A stretch of DNA of 33,036 bases from CAIKZJ01 sp964626015 (GCA_964626015.1 CAZVCC010000038.1:1-33036), one strand, 5' to 3'; shown: positions 25,086 to 33,036, numbered from the stretch's first letter. The notes: generated by a model not told the origin, from the letters alone. Translations and numbers: made by a program.

Positions 25086-26570
25086 ATGAAAAAACTAATC
25101 ATCATCTTAATGCTATTCATTGCGACAGCTGCGGCAGTGAACACAGTTTCCTCTCAGCAGTTAAATTTTCCGCTTGATACGCTGATAAAGGATTCGAATT
25201 ACAATTACCGAAGTCTGATAAAATTCGACACGCAGGGATATTTGCATTTGGTTAACTCATCGCAGTTCAGTACTCAGAGCAACACGAGGGAGATATTTTA
25301 CTGGACGAATAAATCCGGAACATTTGTAAAGACAAAGCTTACGAACAATTCCATTGATGACAATTATGCAATACACGACTTTGATAAAGACGGGAAAGTG
25401 CATATAGGCTGGGAACGCCGGGATGCGGGGAATAACTTTCAGCTAATATATACAAACAACAGGAACGATTCGAGCGTATTCATTGAACCAATATGGATAA
25501 CAACGGGAGGTGTGAACAAGGCTACGCCTTTTATGTGTGCGGGAAAGAAAGACAGTCTTGTGCATTTTGTTTATTATACATTTGTGAACAGTGTTGTAGA
25601 TTATGCATATTACAGAAATTATAATTATGTGACTGGTGTACTTAGTCAGGAATATCAGATGGGTATTGCAGAAACAGGCAGCGAGAATGATATTGAGTGT
25701 GTAGCTGATACGAATGGCGTTGTGCACATTGTATATACTACAAACAGTTCCGCGAGTTCGCCTTATGCATTGAAGTATTATACTTTCAGCAATGGAGTAT
25801 TAACAGAGAAGCCGACGGGGGTTAACAGCAATGCAGAATATCCGAGCATTTGTCTTGACCCAAAGACGAATTCGGTACATGTAATATACAGGCATTCATC
25901 GGAAAGAAGAGTATATCTACTGACGATGAATTCGACGGGTGTGTTTACGACGCCATATCCTGTAACAGCGTCGGGATTAGGATATCCGAGTTACTGGCGC
26001 GGGTTTGACGTTGACGAAACGGGGAGGATATATTTTACTTTTCAGAACAGTAATGCAACGGCACCGAAGGGATTCTTTTTGGTGCATGGGCAGCCCGGTG
26101 GAACGTTCAGCGATCCGATTTTAATATGGGAGGATGCAGTGAATTATTTAGGCAAAGGTTCATCATCGGTAACGGCAAAAGGAAATGGCGATATAGCGAT
26201 AGCATTTGACCCGACTGCTTCGAGGTTTGGGACGGTAGCTTCGGATATATTTATAAAGAAAGGAATACTCACCATATCGGGAATTGAAGAGGAGCCAACA
26301 TTGGTGAGTGATTTCAGACTAAGCCAGAATTATCCGAATCCGTTTAATTCTATGACGACTTTCGAGTTTCAGGTACCGAGGCAATCGGTTGTAAAGGTTT
26401 CGGTTTTTGACGTGAGGGGGAATGAAGTTGAGGTAATAGTTAATAAAGAGATGCAGGCGGGGGTATATAAGTACAGTTACAATGCAGGGAAACTTTCGAT
26501 TGGGGTGTATTTTCTGACGTTAAAAGCGGGCAGTTTTACAGAGACGAGAAAAATGTTGCTTGTAGAGTAA
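25086..26570 (+). CDS. Secreted propeller-like protein with T9SS type A sorting domain
   Basis: This 494-residue protein begins 3 bp after the protease gene. Residues 1-25 are a signal peptide (MKKLIIILMLFIATAAAV...). Residues ~30-400 contain repeated blade-like segments such as LIKFDTQGYLHLVN, DGKVHIGWERR and TNGVVHIVYTTNSS, similar to sialidase-type propellers but without catalytic residues that I can identify. The final ~80 residues are a type IX sorting domain: LSQNYPNPFNSMTTFEFQVP, SVFDVRGNEVEV, GVYFLTLKAGSF and KMLLVE. The product should reach the cell surface or medium. Tight spacing suggests it belongs to the kinase-regulator-protease operon. Function unknown. Confidence 0.88.
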   Translation: MKKLIIILMLFIATAAAVNTVSSQQLNFPLDTLIKDSNYNYRSLIKFDTQGYLHLVNSSQFSTQSNTREIFYWTNKSGTFVKTKLTNNSIDDNYAIHDFDKDGKVHIGWERRDAGNNFQLIYTNNRNDSSVFIEPIWITTGGVNKATPFMCAGKKDSLVHFVYYTFVNSVVDYAYYRNYNYVTGVLSQEYQMGIAETGSENDIECVADTNGVVHIVYTTNSSASSPYALKYYTFSNGVLTEKPTGVNSNAEYPSICLDPKTNSVHVIYRHSSERRVYLLTMNSTGVFTTPYPVTASGLGYPSYWRGFDVDETGRIYFTFQNSNATAPKGFFLVHGQPGGTFSDPILIWEDAVNYLGKGSSSVTAKGNGDIAIAFDPTASRFGTVASDIFIKKGILTISGIEEEPTLVSDFRLSQNYPNPFNSMTTFEFQVPRQSVVKVSVFDVRGNEVEVIVNKEMQAGVYKYSYNAGKLSIGVYFLTLKAGSFTETRKMLLVE

Positions 26571-26594
26571 ATTGATTAGAGAAGGAATTAATAT

Positions 26595-26637
26595 GTTCCC
26601 CGATTCGGAAAAGAAATACGAGACGGGGAACTTTTTT
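26595..26637 (+). terminator. Rho-independent terminator ending the kinase operon
   Basis: GTTCCCCG (26595-26602) and CGGGGAAC (26624-26631) form an 8-bp stem with a 21-nt loop, followed by TTTTTT. Confidence 0.85.
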
Positions 26638-26727
26638 GTTAAAAGGAGTGTTTACTAAGTGACGTAAATGATTATGTACAGTACAAATTTGAGAATAATT
26701 TGGAAAGATAATAAGAAATTGATTTTG

Positions 26728-26815
26728 ACCGCAATATCACCGCAATATCACCGCAATAACACCGCAAATCAACCGCAATAACACCGCAAAACCACCGCAA
26801 ATTGACCGCACTTCA
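26728..26815. repeat. Eight 11-bp direct repeats with ACCGCAA core
   Basis: ACCGCAA begins at 26728, 26739, 26750, 26761, 26772, 26783 and 26794, and ACCGCAC at 26805: eight units of exactly 11 bp. The 4-bp tails vary (TATC, TATC, TAAC, ATCA, TAAC, AACC, ATTG). Eleven is not a multiple of three, so it is not a protein repeat. Cores recur once per helical turn on one face of the DNA, like an iteron or protein-binding array. It lies between a terminator and the broken cutC gene. Confidence 0.85.
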
Positions 26816-26892
26816 TCCGGATTATTTGGCTGTAAATAGGCTGAAAAAAGACTGTGGGAACGCTTATAAGAAATTACTGCTGTAACAAGAGA

Positions 26893-26919
26893 GTGACAAG
26901 ATTGTCACAAATGTGCACA
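26893..26919. promoter_or_regulatory. Adjacent palindromes GTGACAA/TTGTCAC and TGTGCACA
   Basis: GTGACAA-GA-TTGTCAC (26893-26908) has perfect 7-bp arms. TGTGCACA (26912-26919) is a perfect palindrome three bases on, followed by another TTGTCA half-site at 26922. They lie just past the stop of the restored cutC frame. There is no T-tract, so an operator is more likely than a terminator. Function is unproven. Confidence 0.4.
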
Positions 26920-26924
26920 ATTTG

Positions 26925-27538
26925 TCATTGGTTGAGGATTACTGAGGAATGGAATTCTGAGGCGCCTGCCGTATTGATTATTTCTTTAAGGTGTGATTCC
27001 GGATACCGCCTCCAGGGATGAAGATGATTTCTTCGCCAAATTTTGAGATTAGGTCTTTTATTACAAATCTGCCTTCGAAAGCGTTTGGTTTGCCGCCGGA
27101 AGTTAGAATTCGTTTGAAGCCGCAATCAATGATTTCTTCGGCTGAATTATACATATCGGAGCATTGGTCGAAGGCTCTATGGAATGTTACGGGCAGGGGG
27201 TGAGCTGCATCTATGACAGAGCGGCAGGTATCGACGTCAACTTTGAAATCGGATGTTAAGGCACCGAAGACGAAGCCCTGAATGTTGTAGGTTTTAAACT
27301 CACGGATTTGAGAAAGCATTGTGTTTATTTCGTCTTTGGTATAGACGAAATTTCCAGGCCGGCATCTTATCATGACGAATATGTTCATATAGGAGAGTTC
27401 GAGAACTTTTTTCAAAAGGGATAAGCTTGGAGTGATGCCACCAGAGTTGTAATCTTCGCACAGTTCAATTCTGTCCACATTTGCGGAGAGAGTTTTTTGT
27501 GCTGTATTATAGTCGAAAACTGCGAGTTCGAATAACAT
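26925..27538 (-). pseudogene. cutC: CutC family protein, frameshifted
   Basis: The N-terminal part from the ATG at 27538 (MLFELAVFDYNTAQKTLSA...DRIELCEDYNSGGITPS) is a CutC TIM barrel, a family linked to copper homeostasis, with RCRPGNFVY and VTFHRAFDQ clearly conserved. An upstream in-frame ATG at 27640 adds a non-homologous leader. After IPGGGIR the frame hits a stop at 26978. The neighbouring frame continues the family sequence (SHLKEIINTAGASEFHSS) to a stop at 26925. One missing base near 26999-27002, within CCGG, restores a ~204-residue protein. Even then it ends early; CutC is usually ~240 residues and the last ~30 are missing. It could be real decay or a sequencing error in a short homopolymer. 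Confidence 0.8.
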
Positions 27539-27640
27539 GGTATAAAATATTGAAAATAGGGGAGAAATGAAAGAGGTAATTGGGGATGGGATATAGGAAT
27601 TATTTAACCGTCCACCAAAAAGATGGCGGATTTTCGTCAA

Positions 27641-28089
27641 GCAGAAAGGGGGTAAAAGAATTTAAAAGAATTTGCACACAGATTTTAGATGAAAGAATAT
27701 GATAATTACTGATCGAGATTTAAGAACAAAGAATTAACTAATAATTATCAATTAAAGAATAAGAAATACCAAATAAAATTTTAAAAAGATTTATTGTTAT
27801 CTTTTAGTGTTATTAGATAATACCACAATAATAAATTCCTTTGGTCACCAATAAAAAATAACTTGTAATAAACATTAAATATTTATAATTTCAAATAGGG
27901 CAAGTTTTTATAAAGTTATAAAAACTTAATATGAGAAAATATATACAGGGTCATGGTTTAAAACACGGTTGGTTATTCCGTTTTTAGATATGACTTTTTT
28001 GATTTAAAAAGATACTATAGAAAGTATGTTTGAGTAGTGATAGTAATAATTGATACGATTTTTAACCGTTCTTTATAAATAAGATTTTA
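27641..28089. other. AT-rich intergenic region without a believable gene
   Basis: The stretch is strongly AT-rich. It holds a short palindrome TTGGTCACCAA near 27841, the 26-bp palindrome at 27902-27927, and an 18-codon frame (27931-27987, MRKYIQGHGLKHGWLFRF) without a ribosome-binding site. TTTG at 28029 and TACGATTT at 28054 resemble a Bacteroidota -33/-7 pair with slightly long spacing and could drive the folded RNA downstream. Nothing else is recognised. Confidence 0.5.
27902..27927. promoter_or_regulatory. 26-bp near-perfect palindrome
   Basis: Arms AAGTTTTTATAA (27902-27913) and TTATAAAAACTT (27916-27927) are perfect 12-bp inverted repeats separated by only two bases. The central part is too tight for a stable RNA loop without losing pairs, so a DNA-level operator is as likely as a hairpin. 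An 18-codon frame starts four bases downstream. Confidence 0.5.
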
Positions 28090-28250
28090 ACGTAGCTTTT
28101 GCTATGTTCTGCACTAAAAACTGGTATTTTTAAATCGCTAAGAACATGCAAGAGAGCTGCGTCCTGATATAGGACGCGCTTTCTTATGTCTTTGGCGATA
28201 GGTATACCAGTACCTTAGTGCAGGATGTAATGTGAGTTGCGTCCTTTTTT
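28090..28250 (+). ncRNA. Candidate structured RNA or leader, unrecognised family
   Basis: First, ACGTAGC-TTTT-GCTATGT (28090-28107) is a small hairpin. Second, 28109-28223 folds into one long rod: CTGCACTAA/TTAGTGCAG, ACTGGTAT/ATACCAGT (28120-28127 with 28204-28211), ATCGC/GCGAT (28134-28138 with 28195-28199), AAGAACAT/ATGTCTT with a bulge, AAGAGAGC/GCTTTCTT (28150-28157 with 28178-28185), and GCGTCC/GGACGC (28159-28164 with 28172-28177) around a TGATATA loop. Third, AGGATG pairs with GCGTCCT ahead of TTTTTT (28222-28250), a terminator. GCGTCC occurs in both the rod tip and the terminator, so the rod's GGACGC could pair with either. It lies 18 bp before the ATG of a membrane-protein gene. It may be a small RNA or an attenuating leader. 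Confidence 0.6.
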
Positions 28251-28268
28251 AATTTATTTCAGAATAAA

Positions 28269-28901
28269 ATGATTCAAGAAAACGACTTTAAAGTTGAGAA
28301 AAGTAAATGTTTTACTTTTAGATTTAAACTTTATTTTTTAGTAAGTGTTGTTTACGTATTATCTTTAGCGATATTTATATGCATCTCAGAAGAGAAAGCA
28401 AATACTAAGGTGTTTGAAATCTCAATTTCCTTGACATTAATAATATTTACATTTGCACAATTCGAAATCCAACATAAGAAAAATGAAATTGAAATGTTTC
28501 GAGAATATAACAACAGATATGATCGACTTAACGATGACTTATATGCACTAATTAATTCGAAGTGTACTAATAAATTTGACGAAGAACAGAAATCAAATAA
28601 GAACAAAAAGATGTCAAACGCTTTAATAATTGATTATTTGGTTTTGTGTTCGGAAGAATATTACTGGAGAAGACAAGGATACATATCCAAAGAACTATGG
28701 ATAAATTGGCAAAAAGGTATGGAAGAAAAATTTAATGATTTTGAAGGGGTAAAATGTGCATACAGGATAATAGAAGATGAAGCAAGGAAAAATAACGATT
28801 CATATTATGAGTTTTTTGAAAGTCAATTTATAAGCAAGTATTTAACAAAATTCAAAAACAAACAAAATCAAAATAATAGTAAGGTGATGTATTATGACTG
28901 A
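28269..28901 (+). CDS. Two-helix membrane protein of unknown function (DUF4760-like tail)
   Basis: This encodes 210 residues. Two hydrophobic segments (about 21-39 and 51-64) are separated by a short loop, and the remaining ~145 residues are charged and probably cytoplasmic. The segment LVLCSEEYYWRRQGYISKEL (125-144), followed by WINWQKGMEE, resembles the tail of DUF4760-like proteins, a loose group of small membrane proteins of unknown role. There is no enzyme motif. The gene starts right after the folded RNA and terminator-like hairpin at 28090-28250 and overlaps the next small gene by 8 bp (ATGACTGA), so it is the first gene of a two-gene cassette. The composition is more AT-rich than the housekeeping genes, suggesting an accessory origin. 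Confidence 0.72.
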   Translation: MIQENDFKVEKSKCFTFRFKLYFLVSVVYVLSLAIFICISEEKANTKVFEISISLTLIIFTFAQFEIQHKKNEIEMFREYNNRYDRLNDDLYALINSKCTNKFDEEQKSNKNKKMSNALIIDYLVLCSEEYYWRRQGYISKELWINWQKGMEEKFNDFEGVKCAYRIIEDEARKNNDSYYEFFESQFISKYLTKFKNKQNQNNSKVMYYD

Positions 28902-29205
28902 AATTAATTTTAGAAAAATTTAGAGGATTTAAGCACATTGTTTATTTAGATGAGACTGTAAAAGAATATGCAGTTGGATTAAAAACATAGAGAATACGCT
29001 TAGGGTCAGAATATTTAAGGATAAAAACGGGAAGTTCTATGCTCGTAAGAATTTCAAGATAGGAACAAAACCAAATGATACTCCTTATGAAAGTATAGAA
29101 GACAACCATTTTACAATAGAGGATGCATTAAATGAGGCAATAAACACATCAATGGTTTTTTTTAATTGTGAAGAAAAAGATATAATTAAACAAATAATTG
29201 AATAA
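28894..29205 (+). pseudogene. Small conserved-looking gene broken by two frameshifts
   Basis: The ATG at 28894 overlaps the membrane gene's stop and has AAGGTG eight bases upstream, a convincing coupled start, but the frame ends after nine codons. Removing one T from the TTTT near 28909 continues as NLEKFRGFKHIVYLDETVKE and then YAVGLK. Adding one A to the AAAAA near 28983 continues as NIENTLRVRIFKDKNGKFYA and on to FTIEDALNEAINTSMVFFN, ending at 29205. The restored product is ~103 residues, soluble and acidic at the end. Both indels are in homopolymers, so assembly error is a serious alternative to true decay. I recognise no family. Confidence 0.55.
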
Positions 29206-29279
29206 AATAAAGAATGGAAATAATTATTATTATATGAAGACTAAATATTTTTCTTTACTAACTAAATAAATAATATAAA

Positions 29280-32200
29280 ATGAAGAAGTATATACCTTTT
29301 ATTCTGCTGATACTTTTACTATCTAATATAACTAAATCACAATGGGTACAATCTAATGGTCCGTTCTCTATTTCTGCAAAGTGTTTTGCCGAAATTGGGG
29401 ATAATCTTATTGTTGGAACAAGCGGTCAAGGTGTTTTTATAACTACAAATAAGGGTTTAAATTGGGTTAGTATCAGTAATGGGTTAAGTGGGAATGCATT
29501 ATTTGTAAATGCTATTGGAGTCGAAAATACAAATATTGTAATTGGCACTGGCAATGGTGTATTTATAACCACAAATAACGGAAATAATTGGACATCTATA
29601 AATAACGGTATATCTGGCTCAATAATAAGCTTATTAATTTCAGGTACAAATATTTTTGCAGGGAAATCAAATGGAGTGTTTTTATCCACTAATTATGGAG
29701 TAAATTGGACATCTGTAAATAATGGATTAACAAATTTATATGTTAACGTACTTTGTCAAATTGGCGAAACAGTATTCGTCGGAACAGGCGGTGGGGGGGT
29801 TTATAAATCCACTAACAATGGAACAAATTGGACAGCAATTAATAATGGATTAACAGGGAATGCATTATATATTTCTGCTTTTACCGCTTATAATTCGAAT
29901 TGTTATATAGGAACAAGTGATGGAGTATATTATTCGTCGATCGGTACTTATAACTGGACACCAAAAAATAATGGGCTTACAAATGAACTTGTTTTATCAT
30001 TTGAAGTTAATAACAATAAAATTTATGCCGCAACTAAGAAAGAAAGTTCAATTGGAAATATTTATACTATTTATGGAATAAACTGGATACCCATAAATGA
30101 AGGGATGTATTATTTTCCTTCAAGTGTAAACGACATCTTATTTTTCAAAGGCGACATGTACGCAGGTACAACTCCTACAGGAGTTTTTAAATCAACAAAT
30201 AATGGTACATTTTGGTTACAATTTAATACTGGACTAATTGGCTACAATGAAAATATTTTGGACTTATCTTCTAATGGATCAGTTCTATTCGCTGGTTCTT
30301 ACGCAGGAGGTATTTATTCGTCAATAAATAATGGGAGTGATTGGATTGAAGCGAATGAAGGCTTAACTTCCCCTTATGTCAATTGCCTTGCTGTTGCAGA
30401 AAACAATAACATATTTGCCGGTACTGATACAAATGGTATATTTTTATCAACTAATAACGGAAAGTCATGGAATTCTGTTAATAACGGTTTGACAAATTTA
30501 AAAATTGAATCTATTTATACTTTTGGTTCATATATTTTTGCTGGAACAAGTGGCGGCGGAGTATTTTTATCCACTAACAATGGTGCAAGTTGGGTTGCCA
30601 AAAATAACGGTTTATCAGGTAATTCATTATACGTTCTTTCTTTTATGAAAATGGGTTCACAAATATTTATAGGAACATATTCGGGTGTATTTAAATCATT
30701 GAATAATGGAGCAACCTGGGTCGCAGCAAACACAGGTATTTCAACATATTCTGTTTACTCCCTTGCTTCGTTAGACTCAAAAGTATACGCAGGAACTAAT
30801 TCAAATGGCCTATTTGTAAGTACCAACAATGGAAATAGTTGGATCAATAAAAATAATGGTTTGACTAACCTTTCAATCAAAGCATTAATATTTTCTAAAT
30901 ATTATTTTTTCGCGGGAACAGGTGGAGGTGGAGTATTTTTATCAAAAGATAAAGGAGAGAGTTGGTCAAATATTACTCAAGGTAATAGTTTGATTTCAAA
31001 TGTACATTCCTTATTGCTAGCAAACAACAAACTTTTTGCAGGGACTAGTAATAATATATGGAATTACAATTTGACGTTTGAATATTCTGAACAATTATTA
31101 GATTATGGAACGATACAAACAAATACATTAAAAGAAAAATCAGTCAATATATTTGCATATGATACAATTACAATTCAAAATATTACATCATTAGATACTA
31201 ATTTCAAGACTTTAACAGATTCTATTTTTACACTTTTTCCTTCATCATATAAAGAAATAAAAATTGGATTCACCCCAGCAGATAGTAATGTTCACAATTC
31301 AAAGTTGATGATAAAATATATTAAAAATTCAGTGATATATTATGATAGTTCAGTATTATTAATAGGTAAAGGAAAAAACTTAATCTCATCTTCTTTTAGC
31401 TTGTTAAGTCCATCTAATTTTAGTACTGATGTTGCAGTTTATAGATCTTTTCAATGGGTTGATGCTTTTAGCGGTCAACCAGGAACATATCGTTTAAGGT
31501 ATGGAACAGATCCAAGTTTTTCAAGTGGTACATACACAGAAATAAACGACATCATGGGAACAGAATGGTACCCCGAAGAAGATCTAACCCTTAATAATAT
31601 ATACTATTGGATGGTTTATGCAAAAAATTCTGACGGAACTTTTAGGGCAGCAAATGAAATATTTCAATATCAAACAATATTAAACACTCCATTAGTTTTT
31701 GGTAAAACATATGGGAATCGAAAACTTCGAAAAAGTAATTCGCCGTACATTATGAATAGTGATTTTACGGTCGACACAAATCATATTTTTACTATACCTG
31801 AGGGTACAGAAATAAAAGTGAATGATAATTTTGAAATTGTTATAAAAGGAGTCATGAAATCATTAGGAACTTCAACTGATTCAGTAAAAATATATTCAAA
31901 TACAAATGAATTAATAGCTGGAAAATGGAAAGGAATTAGATTTGTAAGCCCTGCCAAAGATTTGGTATTAGATTCTTCAAATAACGTTGTCTCAGGATCA
32001 GAATTTAAGTACACAGTTATAAAAAATACAGGATATGAAAATTCGCCATCTATAAACAGTTTAATTGATTATAATTATGGTAATATAAAAATTTCTAATT
32101 GTACTTTTTATTTAAACAACTGTGCAAATTATGTAGTTAAAACTGCTAACCTTAACAGTATTATTGGAAACTCAACTTTTTTTGCCAATTCATCAGGCTT

Positions 32201-33036
32201 ATATGGAGGAAGGCATATAACTAATTGCTTAATTAATAATAATAATAATAATGGTGTTGAATCTCCTAACTGTGTTTTATTTGTTAACAATAGGATTTTG
32301 AATAACAATGGATATGGTTGTAAAATTGGAGATAACAGTCTTGACTCGATAAAAATAATAGGTAACATAATTAATGCTAATTATGGACTAACCGGATATG
32401 GCTTATATACAGGATCAAAAGCAATAATTGAATTTAATACTATTAAAGATAATAGTGGCTATGGAATACAAGGCGGAAGTATTTTTAGGAATGATACACT
32501 GATTAATAACAAAGTATTTGCGATCACAACAACAAATGGTTCCATTTTTGAAAATTTATTTGTTTATAACAATAAGGGTTTTGGTATATCAAATAGTAGT
32601 AACTTTTTATCAAATTATTATAATTGCGTTGTTAATAATAATGATACAATCTCTGGAAATAATTTCGGTATTTACAATTTAGGAAATTCAAAATTCAACA
32701 ATAATACAATAAATAATAATGGTGGTTACGGAATATTAGCTCCTTTGGGAACAGAATTTAGAAACAACACAGTAATTGGGAATTTTGGATATGGTGTTAA
32801 TATCGGAACAAGTTTGAATATTAATATTTTAATTGAATCGAATTTCATTAAAAACAATAATGGCCAAAACACTTCAGATAAATATGGAATAAAGTCAAAC
32901 AGTCAAGCAGTATTTAAAAACAATGTAATTTCATATAATCAGACTGCCGGAGTTGACGGCGGAAAATCTTTTACCAATGACAGTGTATATTACAATTCAG
33001 GTAATGGCCTGCAAACACAGTCAAATACGGACGTCT
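29280..33036 (+). CDS. Giant secreted BNR-repeat and beta-helix protein, 3' end outside window
   Basis: The frame is open from the ATG at 29280 to the window edge, 1252 codons, without a stop. Residues 1-20 are a signal peptide (MKKYIPFILLILLLSNITKS). Residues ~25-575 hold about 13 Asp-box/BNR repeats of ~42 residues with the pattern G-V-F-x-S-T-N-N-G-x-x-W followed by NNGL; the SSIGTYNW and YTIYGINW copies are degenerate. This predicts one or two beta-propellers. A linker with a fibronectin-like look (FSTDVAVYRSFQW) follows. From about residue 870 there are Asn/Gly-rich repeats typical of a right-handed parallel beta-helix. Such proteins in this lineage usually end in a T9SS sorting domain, which would lie beyond the window. 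Likely an adhesin or surface protein. Its codon use is very AT-rich. Confidence 0.88.
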   Translation, partial: MKKYIPFILLILLLSNITKSQWVQSNGPFSISAKCFAEIGDNLIVGTSGQGVFITTNKGLNWVSISNGLSGNALFVNAIGVENTNIVIGTGNGVFITTNNGNNWTSINNGISGSIISLLISGTNIFAGKSNGVFLSTNYGVNWTSVNNGLTNLYVNVLCQIGETVFVGTGGGGVYKSTNNGTNWTAINNGLTGNALYISAFTAYNSNCYIGTSDGVYYSSIGTYNWTPKNNGLTNELVLSFEVNNNKIYAATKKESSIGNIYTIYGINWIPINEGMYYFPSSVNDILFFKGDMYAGTTPTGVFKSTNNGTFWLQFNTGLIGYNENILDLSSNGSVLFAGSYAGGIYSSINNGSDWIEANEGLTSPYVNCLAVAENNNIFAGTDTNGIFLSTNNGKSWNSVNNGLTNLKIESIYTFGSYIFAGTSGGGVFLSTNNGASWVAKNNGLSGNSLYVLSFMKMGSQIFIGTYSGVFKSLNNGATWVAANTGISTYSVYSLASLDSKVYAGTNSNGLFVSTNNGNSWINKNNGLTNLSIKALIFSKYYFFAGTGGGGVFLSKDKGESWSNITQGNSLISNVHSLLLANNKLFAGTSNNIWNYNLTFEYSEQLLDYGTIQTNTLKEKSVNIFAYDTITIQNITSLDTNFKTLTDSIFTLFPSSYKEIKIGFTPADSNVHNSKLMIKYIKNSVIYYDSSVLLIGKGKNLISSSFSLLSPSNFSTDVAVYRSFQWVDAFSGQPGTYRLRYGTDPSFSSGTYTEINDIMGTEWYPEEDLTLNNIYYWMVYAKNSDGTFRAANEIFQYQTILNTPLVFGKTYGNRKLRKSNSPYIMNSDFTVDTNHIFTIPEGTEIKVNDNFEIVIKGVMKSLGTSTDSVKIYSNTNELIAGKWKGIRFVSPAKDLVLDSSNNVVSGSEFKYTVIKNTGYENSPSINSLIDYNYGNIKISNCTFYLNNCANYVVKTANLNSIIGNSTFFANSSGLYGGRHITNCLINNNNNNGVESPNCVLFVNNRILNNNGYGCKIGDNSLDSIKIIGNIINANYGLTGYGLYTGSKAIIEFNTIKDNSGYGIQGGSIFRNDTLINNKVFAITTTNGSIFENLFVYNNKGFGISNSSNFLSNYYNCVVNNNDTISGNNFGIYNLGNSKFNNNTINNNGGYGILAPLGTEFRNNTVIGNFGYGVNIGTSLNINILIESNFIKNNNGQNTSDKYGIKSNSQAVFKNNVISYNQTAGVDGGKSFTNDSVYYNSGNGLQTQSNTDV

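Noticed and set aside
27931..27987. 18-residue peptide gene
   Set aside because: No ribosome-binding site and no supporting homology; kept only as a note in the intergenic description.

Overview
The window looks like low-GC chromosome from the Bacteroidota/Ignavibacteriota side of the tree. Two secreted proteins end in a type IX secretion (T9SS) type A sorting domain with the NYPNPFN signature that is common in Ignavibacteria. Several genes appear to start with TTG or GTG, and the cluster pheT - coiled coil - zapA - structured RNA - rny fits this lineage. The exact genus cannot be fixed from the sequence. No rRNA, tRNA or CRISPR array was recognised.

Layout. 1-200: the probable end of an IS21-type insertion sequence abutting an array of 49-bp repeats. 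283-4965: a hypothetical gene, a PLP aminotransferase, a secreted lysine-rich protein and a T9SS cargo protein, with facing terminators between the last two. 5157-10892: a housekeeping block of pheT, a coiled-coil protein, zapA, a probable 6S RNA, rny and coaE. 11174-16234: an HNH endonuclease with an anomalous 5' end, a Rossmann-fold protein, a nuoM that stands apart from the other complex I genes, and an NhaD-like antiporter overlapping it. 16407-20523: a cell-envelope block of a C-terminal processing protease, a DUF3108 protein, lolA and a flippase-like membrane protein.

20575-26570 is the most coherent unusual module. A good sigma-54 promoter, preceded by AT-rich palindromes, faces a membrane-anchored GcvH-like protein that lacks the lipoyl lysine. 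Beyond a terminator lie a sensor kinase with CxxCH and Cx4CH motifs in its extracytoplasmic domain, a sigma-54 response regulator, an archaemetzincin protease and a secreted T9SS protein, packed as an operon. The inferred circuit is: heme or redox signal, kinase, regulator, sigma-54 promoter, GcvH-like protein.

26640-33036 is an AT-rich accessory stretch. It holds an 11-bp phased repeat array, palindromes, a frameshifted cutC, a long intergenic region with a 26-bp palindrome, and a strongly folded RNA candidate. The RNA lies directly upstream of a two-gene cassette: a two-helix membrane protein and an overlapping small gene that is frameshifted here. The window ends inside a very large secreted protein built of BNR/Asp-box repeats followed by a beta-helix-like region. 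Several genes are broken by single-base indels in short homopolymers, so sequencing error must be separated from real decay.
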